From NCBI GenBank assembly GCA_024364805.1, contig CM044490.1, forward strand, positions 11,198,643-11,229,840: a DNA stretch of 31,198 nucleotides. The letters run 5' to 3'. The translations under genes were made by a program, and so were the position numbers. How positions within the stretch are numbered: the first letter of the stretch is position 1; each line of letters starts with the position of its first letter. This DNA is from Euprymna scolopes. Taxonomy: Eukaryota; Mollusca; Cephalopoda; Sepiida; Sepiolidae. Positions 1 through 11,687 of this stretch are shown here, in pieces. The notes beneath the pieces were generated by a model, which did not search any database, was not told where the DNA came from, and saw only the letters and a program-made list of their open reading frames with translations.

Positions 1-646
1 TATTATTGGATGTAATATTTTATATAAGCCTATCCCAGCTTAATAATTTTAATTTTATTTTAATTATTATTTTATTTTATTTGCCCGTCTACGGATATCT
101 TTTGGCTTTATTCTCAAATTTATTTAAAACTTGAATTAAAACTGAATTGAATTTGGAAACTGATATATGAAAAAAAGTAACCGAATTGATATAATTACAG
201 ATTTACCCGATATCTAATAAAACTAAACGCAAACTGTGGCATATATACATATATTGGATTATTACCAGCTTCCTTACAATACGCGTTGGATATTTTCCTG
301 TTGAATACCAACAGATTCCATTACTGGATTAAGCATAAACTTTATATTTGAAGTTCAATATCATTCTTTTTTCCTGCATCAATATCAAGTTGCCCTTATT
401 CTATGTAGAGAAAATGATTTAACAACTTTAAACACATTCAATTTAATATACTATGTTTATTACCTTTTGCAAATTAGGGGTCAACCTTTTATAATATTTG
501 CTAATATTTTCCCTCCGATGAGATGTATAAACATTGAAAACTCATGGGTTAAGGAAATATATTGTACTATATTTATTCATTGTCTTGTATACACTAAAAT
601 TTCTATATTTGAGATTTACCTTTTTCAAATCATAATTTAAAATTCC

Positions 647-649
<3 letters not shown>
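1..649. other. AT-rich non-coding stretch
   Basis: No open frame with protein-like composition, no recognisable repeat and no RNA gene were seen here on either strand. The sequence is AT-rich and apparently unique within the window. Confidence 0.6.
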
Positions 650-728
<79 letters not shown>

Positions 729-770
729 TGTGTGTGTGCGTGCGTTTGTATGTGCATTTTTGTTTGTGTT
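650..770. repeat. (TA)n microsatellite with TG-rich flank
   Basis: An uninterrupted TA tract of about 76 bp (650-725) runs into an impure TG-rich tail to about 770. The minus-strand open frame across it encodes only a Tyr-Ile run from the dinucleotide repeat and is not a gene. Expect length polymorphism and sequencing slippage. Confidence 0.95.
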
Positions 771-2182
771 TAGACAATGCCAATAATATGCCGGTTTCCC
801 ACTTGATTACAACTTGGATGTCTCCAAGTCCAACGTAAACGAATTCTTGATAAAACGCCCCCTTAAGTAATCCAATTCATCAAATCGACATTACTAAGGA
901 TTACTACGATATTATTCCATTGATTACTGTACGCACAATAACCCTTTTCTCGCATTACCTCTGGGTCTTGATAAGTGGTTAATCACATGTAATAGCACTG
1001 GCTATAATGTAAAATAATAATAATAATGAACACAGAAAAACATTCGTGTTTACATTAAATTCTCCACGTTTTTCTTTAATCTTTTTTTTTCATCGGTGAT
1101 TTTTACTAGCCCTTTTTTTTACAAAAATATCAATCAGGCAATTTTTGTGTTCTTTCGGTTCATTGAAGCGAAAGTATGCGTAAAATTTGACTGAAACAAA
1201 TTGAATTATCAATCAATAAGTCATTCACATCCCGATAGACATCGATTAAAATCTCTGCCTTTTCCCCATATCCTATATCGTATTTGAAATTCCTTAGTAA
1301 TAACCTTGATTAAACAGAAGCGTCAAACAGTCAATTTAAGTGTAGACACACACGAAAATACAGGTAGATACTTTTCGATTTTGTTATGCTGCCTTTAGAT
1401 ATACGTTAATTTGTTTAATATTTTTGATTATGTGTGTAATGAGGCGTTGTGAATTTGTAAACTAGTTGTGTATACTAGTTAAGAAGTTCATAACAGGAAT
1501 TGTAATTGGAACATAACATTTTTCCGGTATCTATTCATGCATTCTGAATCATGATTTTAAAGTGTTGTGAAGAGCCACAAGGTAGTTTCAATGTAATTAA
1601 ATAGCACATATATATCATTTGTTTTCGCAAATATTCAGACATCAGCATGATAGAGGGGAAATTGAAAGAGGCGGTTCATATGGCTTTTTTAAATATTTGT
1701 ACAGCGCATGGTTTGTAATATGACATTTAAAAAAATACAATATGATAGCGCTAGAAGTGTTATATTTGGCTGTAAATCTCTGAACAATAGTTCTTTATGA
1801 TAATATATTGTAGAGAATCCGTTATTTCCGAAGATAAATAAAGACATTATATGGAAAAAAAACAACAACATAGTTTCGTAAAGAAAAACTATAAAAAGTG
1901 TGTGTTCCAGTGGTGTCATTTTTTTTAAAATAAACATTTTATAAGTTTTCTCTGGGATAACTCTTTGCAAATTGCTTGTGATATTAAAAGAACTTCTTAT
2001 TAAGCTATTTTTGATTTTCCTGGTTGGGACGATTACAAAATAATGTACATTGACGATGTAAAATTTTGTTAAAAGCCATTTGGTATTTTCTGTTGAACGC
2101 CAGAAAATATTATTGATGTACACTTTCGAAAGTAATTTATTAAATTCTCTATAAAAACTGTAGATTTTAATAGAAGAGGGAG

Positions 2183-2186
<4 letters not shown>
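771..2186. other. AT-rich non-coding stretch with small hairpins
   Basis: No gene is supported. A perfect 7-bp stem with a 4-nt loop is visible at 812-829 (ACTTGGA / TCCAAGT), and a 7-bp inverted repeat AACTAGT / ACTAGTT lies near 1460-1480. Both are short enough to be chance. The 144-codon minus-strand frame at 1689-2123 is rich in Phe, Ile, Leu and Tyr, as expected of translated AT-rich DNA, and shows no motif. Confidence 0.55.
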
Positions 2187-2187
<1 letters not shown>

Positions 2188-2213
<26 letters not shown>

Positions 2214-2456
2214 TGTCTAAAAATAATCTATAGAAATGATCGAGATATATATATATATATATATAAACGAGTAAGCAGTTTATATTGAAAATGATATCTA
2301 ACAACAATAATAAACGTAATATACATAAATATATATGCATATATATATTGTCTAAACATAATCTATAGAAATGATCGATATATATATATATATATATAAA
2401 CGAGTAAGCAGTTAATATTGAGAATGATATCTAAAAACAATAATAAACGTAATATT
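2188..2456. repeat. Tandem duplication, period 135 bp, carrying TA tracts
   Basis: Two copies of one unit lie head to tail. The word tattgtctaa occurs at 2211 and again at 2346, giving a 135-bp period. Each copy reads (TA)n, tattgtctaa, aatctatagaaatgatcga, a second (TA)n, aaacgagtaagcagtt, then an ataataaacgtaatat block. I count only about five differences over roughly 115 non-TA bases, so the duplication is fairly recent. Outside the TA tracts the unit matches nothing else I noticed in the window. Confidence 0.9.
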
Positions 2457-3479
2457 AATCATAACACTAAACCTTTTAGATTGGATTTCAAAATTAAAAT
2501 TCACGACAAGAAGCTGATATTGTTAAATGAATATGTTAGAATGTATAATAGATTTCAGGAACTTTTCCAAGATATTGACGTTAATGTAAGTAGCGGAATA
2601 ATAATATATTACTTGCAGATATTACTTAAATGTTTGGTAAAACATCAGACACGTCAGGGATATTTCATTATTAAATATTGGCTATGTAATTCAAATCGAA
2701 ATATAACGGTATTTTTATGTATCAGTATTTATTATAAATGCGCACATTCGCTATAAAATATTAGATAATATGTTTTAATTAAAAATTCATTAAGAAAAAT
2801 AAAAATCTTAAATGCAATAAACTAGGTAACGTACTGAAAATACACTAATGTATACTTCTAGAACAAATAACATAAATTGTTCCAAAAAGAAATTTAATTT
2901 AAATAAATCTGAGGAAAATGTTAGTATTAAGGCTGATAAAAATCATTAACAATAAAATAATAATATACTAAATATTATTAAACATTTATCAAATGTCGCT
3001 TTTTGGAGCGCACTTCTATGGATCTTACCTACGAGATAATAGATACGGAAGCAAACATATATTCTCTAAAAAGAAAGATTCTACAAAGGGCATGCTATAA
3101 TGAGATTGGATTTGCTGGAATGTTCTTGTAAAACCAGTCGATGAATTGGACGCTTTAACACATAGTTTAGAACGAAAAACTAATAAAGATAGATAGATAT
3201 ATAGACAGATAGATGCGTTAACATGTGTATATGGGTTGATATGTGAATATATATGTATGTCTATGTATCAGTCAACAGCACACACAACCCCAACGCTAAG
3301 CAACAATGCACTACAAAAGGGCTGACTTGGAAGCCATTATAGAACACATCGGAAATGCTCATGGATTGATATATTATCTCCTCCTGCTTAACAATGTTTT
3401 AATTATAAACTAAACGGTGCAAACCAGAATTGAAACACATGTTCCCAACGGAAGTATTATAACCTTCCCCACTCATTAC
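2457..3479. other. Non-coding stretch with a short GATA tract
   Basis: No gene is supported. A short impure GATA tract lies at about 3188-3214. From about 3290 the base composition becomes more balanced and may be the decayed upstream part of the LINE that is legible from about 3480, but I could not read convincing protein there. The 112-codon plus frame at 2418-2756 overlaps the end of the 135-bp duplication and looks like a chance frame. Confidence 0.5.
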
Positions 3480-4665
3480 CATGGTTCGCTACAAGTTGTG
3501 CATCTGCGATTGCACGAATAAAGCATGCATTCAACCGCTTTGTATCTCATAAGTTAAAATAAAAAAACAATTCGTAGATAGTGCAAATTAGTTGATAAGA
3601 AAAGTTGACCTACCCAAACAGAAAGCATTGTCAAATAACCAGGGAACGATTAGAATCGTAAAAGATGAGAACTCCCGATTTCTGGAGAATCTAAAATATT
3701 GTCGGGAATAAAGAGAAATCAGTAGTTCCTCAACTACCTTACGAACAGAATGTCGCATACACGCCCATTAAGAATGCGGAACTTCTTGCTCGGCCATTCG
3801 TCTCTAACTACACCTAAGAGCAAACAAGCAATTCCCTTCAAAATTTCCATATGCGGACTGAAGTCACAATAGATGATGTAAATATCACCATTTCTCATGT
3901 CCGCGATATCATTAAAAAAAAAAAAATTAAACCTCTCCACAACGCGTGGGTCTTATCTCATGTCTGCTTTACTTATAAAGGAACGCTAGCCCTTGTATTT
4001 TACAAGCTTTACAATAAATAGTTGGCTGCATCTTGCTTCTCTTACAGCTGGAAGATAAATTCTGTTGTACTAACGTACAAGAATTCTGGTGAAAAAATGT
4101 CCCTATCAATTATCGGCCTCTTATAATTCTTACCTATATCGCTATTTTTTAAAAAAACACTTAATTAATCACGCACTAGTCCATTATCTCATAAAAGCAA
4201 ACCCTCCCTCCGACAAACAGTACACTGTAGGCAATGATGTTATACTGCAGAAATGTTGACAGCTGTCTCTGAACACATATACCAGAACTATAGCCTTTGA
4301 TTTATCCAAGGCCGTTGACAAAGTCTAGTACGAAGAGCTGATGAAAATCAAAACCTATGGTATGAGTGGACGAATACTGAATATAATTAAATGCTTCTTA
4401 GACAACATGGCTATTCAGGTTGTTATTGGTGGACCTATATCAGATCAGTATATCATTTATACGAGAATGACTCAACAGTTGATCCTTGCGCCATTATTAC
4501 CCCTAATATTCATAAACGACCTCCCTTAGAATATTGTATCCGAGATGGGTAGATTTGATAATACAACGCCCTATTACATGTATGTTAGAAAAACGAGCAT
4601 ACATAAATCTAAGAGAATAACAGAATCGTTAGCAAATAACCTGTAGACCGTAGTGGAATAGGGCA
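3480..4665 (+). pseudogene. Decayed non-LTR retrotransposon (Rex1/CR1/Jockey-type LINE), linker and RT
   Basis: This is a remnant of a LINE ORF2, the reverse transcriptase that copies element RNA at a nicked target. Frames change repeatedly. From 3482 one plus frame reads WFATSCASAIARIKHAF, which resembles the endonuclease-to-RT linker of this LINE group. Around 4030-4110 reads SWKINSVVLTYKNSGEK, matching the RT segment usually written SWK..VVPIYKNSG. At 4290-4320 is AFDLSKAVDKV, equivalent to the AFDxSKAFDxV motif, followed by LIFINDLP at 4503-4526, the familiar end of the VPQGS..GPLLFLIFINDLP block. The next block, where Y/FADD is expected, reads RFDNTTPYYMY, so the catalytic aspartate pair is damaged. 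The element stops where a TG/TA microsatellite begins near 4676; no C-terminus or 3' end is present. The family assignment is by motif memory; the exact clade is uncertain. Confidence 0.85.
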
Positions 4666-4675
4666 GTAAATACGT

Positions 4676-4744
4676 GTTTGTGTGTGTGTGAGTGTGTATG
4701 TATATGTATATAAATATGTACGTATATATAGAGAGAAAGAGAAA

Positions 4745-4785
<41 letters not shown>
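4676..4785. repeat. Compound TG/GA/(TA)n microsatellite
   Basis: A TG-rich stretch (4676-4730) passes through a short GA-rich part into a pure TA tract at 4751-4785. It abuts the broken end of the LINE remnant, so it may have grown from that element's truncation point or marks a later rearrangement. Open frames on both strands here encode only Tyr-Ile and Val-Cys runs. Confidence 0.9.
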
Positions 4786-4787
<2 letters not shown>

Positions 4788-6164
4788 CTATAACAATTTT
4801 AACAGAGCAATTTTTAGTGCATTTCATTAAGAAATGTATATTGTTGTACCATGAAAATAATAATTATTCATCATGTACTAGGCTAAACTGAAATCATATT
4901 TGAACAAGTAAAATTAATCTACAAGCATTGTCATTGCCAGCCAATACTGTAACATGCAAATTTTAATGGTTTTTTAATTTGGGATTTAATTAATTAATAT
5001 CGCGATTGAAGTATCTGCGACGATTTTATGGACAAGTTTTATAGCTGTAAACATCAGTCGTTTGGTGAGGACAGAGGTGCAACTACTATGGTAATTTCGA
5101 GAAGAATAATGTATGTTTTCATTGTCTGCACACAGTCTTAAAATACATATATCTAAAACATACAGTGCACACAATATATTGAATTAATTCATTCTTCAGT
5201 TGAGGGATCACCTCTTTATATTAAACTGAAATTAATAATAAATGTACACGAGTGAAATATTTGTGTGTTTTGTATTGGTTTACGGTTACATTAGGGTAAG
5301 TAGACTCTAATGTGTGTATTCTTTAATTATTTTATTTTAGGGCAAGTCGGATTTCCTTATTATTTTTATCACCCACTTCACAAAAAATACAGAGAATACG
5401 TTTGCAAATTCCATACGTTTTCGACTACTTTACCATAAAAAAGACGAGGTTGAAAGAAAATAATGTATTAAAGTAGCGCAATAACTAATCGACATATACG
5501 TACAAGACAGTCACTCTAAAATGAGATTTAACCGACGCCATTACATAAATCTATCCAATTCTAAGAAGAGTAAATTTTTCTTCATGTTTTCAAAAATAAA
5601 TATAGCTCGATACATATTTTTATCAATCGACATTTTCATTTCATCGCTAAAACAATTCATGCGCTTTTTCCTTACATAATGTATTATATACATACTGATA
5701 GTTGATAATTAACCTGTTTATATTATACCATGGAAAGAAACTTAAGGACACCATCAACATAAGTTGCTTATAATATAACGATTAAACATATTCAATTGAA
5801 AATATATTTTGCAGATATTTTGTAAAATAAAATATACGTCAGCGTTTTTCCTTTTTTCATCTGTCAAATAACAAATTATTGATTCTCTGGTTCTTATAAA
5901 TTTGTTCTAAACAATGTAAATGTGTCATTCACAGCTGCCATAATATATTGATAACATAAACTTTGAAAACTAAATAGAGATTTCAATCTGTCTTTTCTAT
6001 TGACATGTTTTAGATTTTGAGACAGATGTGACTAGTTCTCTAGATTCTAAACAAGAATTTGGCTAAAATAAGTACACACAATATTATTCATGAATATATA
6101 ATTTTGTAAATATCACGGGTCTATGCTTATAAACATGTATATGCATAGGAAGGACAGACACACG
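4786..6164. other. AT-rich non-coding stretch
   Basis: Nothing recognisable was found: no protein-like frame, no terminal repeats and no RNA gene. Composition is strongly AT-rich throughout. Confidence 0.55.
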
Positions 6165-6165
6165 C

Positions 6166-6200
<35 letters not shown>

Positions 6201-6228
6201 AGTGTGTGTGTATATATATATATATATA
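6165..6228. repeat. (TA)n(TG)n(TA)n microsatellite
   Basis: A TA tract, a TG tract of about 30 bp with one interruption, and a second TA tract lie in succession. Confidence 0.95.
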
Positions 6229-6315
6229 CAGTAAATTTATAAAAATAAACGATGTATAATTATATTGACAGACTTCTATGTCTTGCAATAAATATTATAT
6301 AAGTAAATAAGAGAA

Positions 6316-6317
<2 letters not shown>

Positions 6318-6351
<34 letters not shown>

Positions 6352-6421
6352 GGTGTGTGTGTGTATGTGTCTGTGTGTGCATATATGTGTGTGAGTGTGT
6401 GCTTGCATATATTTCTACACG

Positions 6422-6470
<49 letters not shown>

Positions 6471-6529
6471 GTGTGTGTATGTGTATGTGGGTGTGTGTGT
6501 CGTTGTGTGTGTGTGTGGGTGTGTCTGTA
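6318..6529. repeat. Long compound TA/TG/CA microsatellite with inverted symmetry
   Basis: The order is (TA)n, a TG-rich block, a CA block at about 6419-6437, (TA)n to about 6468, then another TG block to about 6529. Because CA precedes TA and TG follows it, the middle (about 6419-6500) is an inverted repeat that could fold into a hairpin. Four overlapping open frames across it are products of the dinucleotide repeats. Confidence 0.95.
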
Positions 6530-7984
6530 CATTCGAGCAGTTCGTGTGGGCTGGCGTTTTCCGGGTTTAAACGTAAACTGCACTCACGTTATAGCTTTTT
6601 GAAATCCCTTTTTTCTTCTTAATGTATTATAATTATTTAGAATAATATCCTATTCGAAACACGTCGAATGCTGTATGTGGATAAAGTTCTAGACATATTC
6701 TTTTATTTAAGAAAAATATTATCTATGTGAATATGTATGCTAACTGATAAATCTGAGGGGAGTATATGGACGAAAATATTATTAAAAACTACACAAATAT
6801 AACGAAATTTTATTTTTAAACAGTAAATATAGAAATGTAATACTTTTGTTCACATTTATACTAAATAAAATAATTTATTAATAAATAAAGTAGACCGACT
6901 GAATTGAAAATAATATATATTTAATATAATATGTATCAAATTAATCATTACGGTCGTCGAAAAAATTGCAGCTTATTCTTATTATCAACAATAACTAATC
7001 GGTATTTAATAGTATTACGAAAATTATGAGCTTAAAGTAAATAAAAGAAAAACTGGGCGAATAATTATTGATATTCGGGCAAAAAAAGGTCCATGCATTC
7101 ATCTTAAATTGCAAAACGCTTGAATGTGCCTATAGAAAGTGTACATTTGCATTTTAGCGTAAACGATTGCAACTTATTAATTTTAATATTCATTTTTTGT
7201 TAAGTATAAATTTATCAATATCGAAGTAAATACCGAGACACTAGAAATTATAAGTTAACCCAGGAAATAAAAATCGTTTTTTACTGTAATGTTTAATTTG
7301 AATTTTATATATATATGTTTATACTTTTTTTAGAATAAGTCAATGTTTGTGATCAAATGTTCTATAAAGCATTTGACGAATACCATATAATTGCCTATAC
7401 CTTTTAACACTTTTTGATGTTCAATAAAAACAGTCGGGATAGAGGGAGAAGGGGAGAGTGAAGAAAGACACACTCGTTATTTTTTGTTATTAATAAAAAT
7501 CACGTGCGCTTCAGCAACATAATGTTCGCTTTCGTTTATTGCAACGCAACCATTTTCAACTTCGTATACTCTTTTTTTTAAGAAAATGTTACGGTGTCTT
7601 AGAAAGTCCCTATAAACTCAAGAAACTTACGGGCAGATTCTTAACAATGGTATGAATTTACGACTATGAAACATATTTTTCTGTCAAATAAGCAGTCATT
7701 TGTCATGACTTTAGTTGATCCGTTAAAGTTTGTTTATTCTGACAGTGCATGTTGATAATTCACGCCAGTTGAAATCATAATTGACATTTTCATCTTACGT
7801 AAATGGATAAGAGGTTTCACCAGTAGATTTGATACTTAGCCAATTGTCGATGTGTTCACATGTGTAGCAAATCAGTTCTCCTTAGTACAATGATTACATG
7901 TTTTTTATACTGCGTTACTTTGCTGGCATCTAGAGACTATACATTTTGGAAACATTACCTACAAATATTTGTGCATATCGCTCA
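6530..7984. other. AT-rich non-coding stretch
   Basis: No gene or element is recognised. A purine-rich patch (GGGAGAAGGGGAGAG-like) is visible near 7440-7460. The rest is AT-rich unique-looking sequence. Confidence 0.5.
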
Positions 7985-8075
7985 GTCTATAGTTGTTTTG
8001 AGATTAATGTAAGGCGGCAATTTGGCCGAAGTTAAGCAACGTTGGCCTAAGATTGTTGAGTTTATACAATGCTTT
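7985..8075 (+). repeat. 5S rRNA-derived fragment (5S pseudogene or head of a 5S-type SINE)
   Basis: The 17-mer ccgaagttaagcaacgt at 8026-8042 matches, as I recall it, the A-box region of invertebrate 5S rRNA (GATCACCGAAGTTAAGCAACGTCGGGC), part of the RNA polymerase III internal promoter. The stretch also begins gtcta at 7985, as many 5S genes do, and lies 41 nt upstream of the match where about 45 nt are expected. Downstream, agattgttgagtttata resembles a much diverged GGTTAGTACTTGGATGG. The rest is too diverged for a functional 5S gene, and the conserved C-box (near CTTGGATGGGTGACC) is not intact. This is either a dispersed 5S pseudogene or the head of a SINE3-class retroposon. The sequence to about 8420 is less AT-rich and could be its body. 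I rely on memory of the 5S sequence. Confidence 0.55.
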
Positions 8076-9416
8076 AGCAAGGCGTTTTTCTCGGTCAGCT
8101 CATGTTTGTCGATAATAAACGACATAAATACATGCATCTGTTCAGGGATGTGCCCTTTAAACGTTATTAACTACTGAAAACTCAACGTCTTCTCAGTTTT
8201 AGTCGACAAAAGAAAACGGAGACAGTATTTATCGCATTTTCGTTAAAGCGTGTTGCAGTTAGTGTTGACTGTCCAAAAGACGCCGGGTGTTCTGTCAGCT
8301 ATTTGAGGAACTCGACATTTCTCTAATCTGTATTTCTACTACTCGCGAACTCAATCATCATATGTGGGTTATTTCAATAACATTATTTATGTCAATTCAG
8401 GCCCAAATGTCCATCGGTGATATATGTAATATATTTATTATTATTGTCTCCGACAAATAGAATAACACTACGGATTGATATACCGTTATTTGTAGATTGT
8501 CTCGTTTTTATTTAATCAAAGTGTACGGATAAAATTTTCTTAATCTTTGAACATGTCAAAACGAAAACAGATAAGTATATGCAAATATATTATTGCACAT
8601 CAAACTCAATAGTAAAATTTACTCCAACGAAGCAGCTGTTCGGCACAGCCGAGCAAGCATTAAATGTACTGGCGATAACTTCTTGGGACTTCAATAGAGA
8701 AACAGTCTATTTTACATTACGGCTATCTTTGGTTAAAATGGAATCTGCCGTATTTGTAAATGTATGTATTGATCACATATTGGATATCTGTGGTCAAAAG
8801 ATTTGATTAAACCTACCGCAGTATCAACAAGAATATACAATAGCAAATGAAACCACCAATATCGATCATTATTTCCAAACTTGCAACTAAATTACTTACT
8901 GTAATATCTTAGAGAATCGGACGATCGAGTTATGAGTGTTTACAATATACTGCAATATTACGTGGATTTTGAAATAGATTTCATATGTTTTCCAGTACGC
9001 TTACTCCATACATATTTTAGCGATATGATATATACAATTTAAAACTCAATCCTTCAATTGTATCGCTTTCTAAATTATTTGTATAAATAGATGTCGATGT
9101 GTAGATTGCGAAGCTTATGGTATTTACGCTTGTGCCTCAAATTATTATACTCTGTTATCATCTCTCTTTTCCTGATATTACTCCCCGATTTCCCATATTC
9201 ACAGATCATTTCCTGACGATAATGCAGACAGTACTAGAATTAAGGGAAAAATTTAATGGCAGTCATAACAAAAATATTTGTTTCTCTAATTCCAGATCTT
9301 CAGATATTCATTCAATACGTGTAAATAATTGCTGTGTTGTTGTAATACTTTTCAATTAAGTTGTACATTCCAGCAAAAACGTTTTTATTAAAACTTAGTC
9401 CACAGTTAGTTTACGG
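8076..9416. other. Non-coding stretch, moderately balanced composition to about 8420
   Basis: No gene is supported. The first 350 bases are less AT-rich than the surroundings and may belong to the 5S-like element. The plus frames at 8579-8806 (75 codons) and 9117-9359 (80 codons) show no motif and no protein-like pattern that I recognise. Confidence 0.45.
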
Positions 9417-9452
9417 CTCTGATCCGGGAGAAATACTCTTTTCCGGTCAGAG
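9417..9452. other. GC-rich hairpin
   Basis: CTCTGA-T-CCGG at 9417-9427 pairs with CCGG-TCAGAG at 9443-9452, giving a 10-bp stem with one bulged T. The loop contains a further GAG..CTC pairing. It stands out in an AT-rich background. Its role is unknown: it could be an element end or chance. Confidence 0.7.
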
Positions 9453-9641
9453 TTAAACTTCAATATAGGGCTTACATGAGAACCGTTTATGAGTTTCCTT
9501 GATAATATTTACATAGATTGTTTAATGCTGAACCAGTCCCCACGTCTATCCTCACCTAAACCTTAACTTTCATGAGAAAATCAATCCCGCAAAAAGTAAA
9601 ACCGCCAATATTTGGAGCTGCTAAATATTACTATTTCTGTC

Positions 9642-10045
9642 TTTATATAGTAATATCTGAAACTGAAACCTTGTACGCGGCTCTATTTTATAACACGTAT
9701 TCTAGCTAAATATATCTTTGTTTTACTGATATTTTACCGGTGATCAACCAGGTCTTATCCATGGATTCTCTGTATAACCTATGAGTAAAACTTTCCTCTG
9801 GTAACACTTTCTGGTATCTTCTATCTTTACGATAACTACGTGATTTTACTGTTATTATTTCGGTATTTATATAGTAGTAATTGACACTAAAGCTTAATGC
9901 GGGGCTCTATTTTATTATCACAAATTCAGACTCATTATTTCTGTTTTACCGGTGCTCAACCATCTTCTATCGAGGAACCTACGTAGATCCTTTGAGTGCA
10001 ACTTTCCTAAAGTAACAATTTCTATTATTTTCCATCTGTAATATA
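9642..10045. repeat. Diverged tandem duplication, offset 224 bp
   Basis: The words tttatatagta (9642, 9866), gcggctctatttta / gggctctatttta, ttttaccggtgatcaacca / ttttaccggtgctcaacca, and aactttcctctggtaacactttct / aactttcctaaagtaacaatttct all recur with the same 224-bp offset. The copies differ much more than those at 2188-2456, so this duplication is older. A minus-strand 68-codon frame over the second copy has no recognisable content. Confidence 0.85.
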
Positions 10046-10187
10046 AATACATGGTTGTAATTAACCAATGTGTTCTTGCAAGCTCGACAGTTGTCAAGCA
10101 GTGGCATTTTAAGTACAAATGCATAAGTCAAACATTTATAATACTTTTTTAATATATGTTAAAATATTAACGTGTTGTATGGATTAT

Positions 10188-10357
10188 ATCTGTAAGAGTG
10201 TTCCCAATTCATACCTAATTCTTTTCAGAAATCTGTAAGAGTGTTCCCATTCATACCTAATTCTTTTCAGAAATCTGTAAGAGTGTTCCCATTCATACCT
10301 AATTCTTTTCAGAAATCTGTAAGAGTGTTCCCATTCATTACCTAATTCTTTTCAGAA
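10188..10357. repeat. Minisatellite, four copies of a 42-43 bp unit
   Basis: Units start at 10188, 10231, 10273 and 10315, with lengths 43, 42, 42 and 43. They are almost identical: one has an extra A and one an extra T. Each unit reads atctgtaagagtgttccc..., then ttcatacctaattcttttcagaa. The repeats have no unique spacers, so this is not a CRISPR-like array. Each unit contains a string resembling a 3' splice site (cctaattcttttcag) and one resembling a 5' splice site (ctgtaaga). Confidence 0.97.
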
Positions 10358-11601
10358 AATGCAATAACAAATAATGTTGTTATTCTAATGCATTACGGAT
10401 CGGTAAAGATGAGGGTTTTGTTAATTCGTGTTTATGTTTAAGGAAACCCAAATACTAAATAATAAAAAAAAACGGTAAAGACAACACTACTATAAATACC
10501 CATTCGATTAAAATAGATTGAAATAACAAAAGAATAGACAAATATAAATTACAATATATCTTGTCTATAAGGTGTAGTATTTATAGTCTTTCCTAATTCA
10601 TTGAATATTTTTACTAATAAACTACAGGCATACCGTGATGCAACATATATTAATATCAGGTAAAGTTTACTAGTTTTTATAAGCAAAAATATTTATCTGG
10701 AGAAACAATGCAGTTCCGAAGTAAGATGTAAATTTTAATCCATACATAGCATGTATTTTATCTGTGCGTGAAACGGTCATTTTTATATTGTTTAGTACAT
10801 CAAGCTAATATCAAAACAAAAGATGGCTGATAATGTTACAATAAATTTATGTAGTTTTATGTTTTTTATACGGCTACATTTTTCGTATAATGATAAAGGT
10901 TAAAGTTTAAACTGAAAACCAGTCATGTAACTGGCATTGCGACTAGTTTATTTAAGGCAACTCTGAGAAGGTATTTGTCATGCATAGATACATAAATTCA
11001 GTAGAATTTGAATTAATGGGGAAGCTAATGCTGATAAAAAAGTATTTAGTGCATGCACTTTTTATTGGCCGGACACTATTTTATTCGTATTACAACACGT
11101 ACACGAATACATAGATTATACACATGACAAATTATATCTCAGGGAATTAGAGGCGCAATATTACAACCCGCCATCTTCGATATAGTTATGGAAATCTTTA
11201 CTAGATAATCAACACGTACTGACATTTTTTTTTTCAAAATGATGTATGGCAGACATTGTCACCTTAATATAAATGTGTCAGTTCCGTTATGAATAACGTC
11301 GAGTTTTATAATCACCAGTTCTTCTTGTAATCCTAGGTCAGCTTGACATCGCATGGCTAGCATATTTTATGTGGATACTTAAAAGACAGAAGTTATGCAC
11401 AACGAAATGTTTTGGAATAGCTTTTCCTGTATTTTGAATCGCAAGCTACACGGACAGGAACATTAAGAAAATGTTTGCTTTAAAAAAAACGCTCTCCGGA
11501 TTGGATAAGACATATTCTATTATCATTATATAATGACGGCTTATAAAAAATTACTTATTCATTGTATGTGAATAAATGAAACAGATCCACTCCACTAGTA
11601 C

Positions 11602-11602
<1 letters not shown>
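10358..11602. other. AT-rich non-coding stretch
   Basis: No protein-like frame, terminal repeats or RNA gene were recognised on either strand. Confidence 0.55.

Positions 11603-11687
<85 letters not shown>

Noticed and set aside
542-757. Open frame over the TA tract, and similar frames at 4609-4891, 6317-6622, 11551-11931, 12396-12641 and 23534-23779
   Set aside because: They consist of Tyr-Ile, Cys-Val or Thr-His runs produced by dinucleotide repeats.
1689-2123. 144-codon minus-strand frame
   Set aside because: Composition is that expected from AT-rich DNA, with no motif and no support from context.
10188-10357. CRISPR-like array
   Set aside because: The repeats are directly adjacent with no unique spacers, and the sequence is eukaryotic in character.
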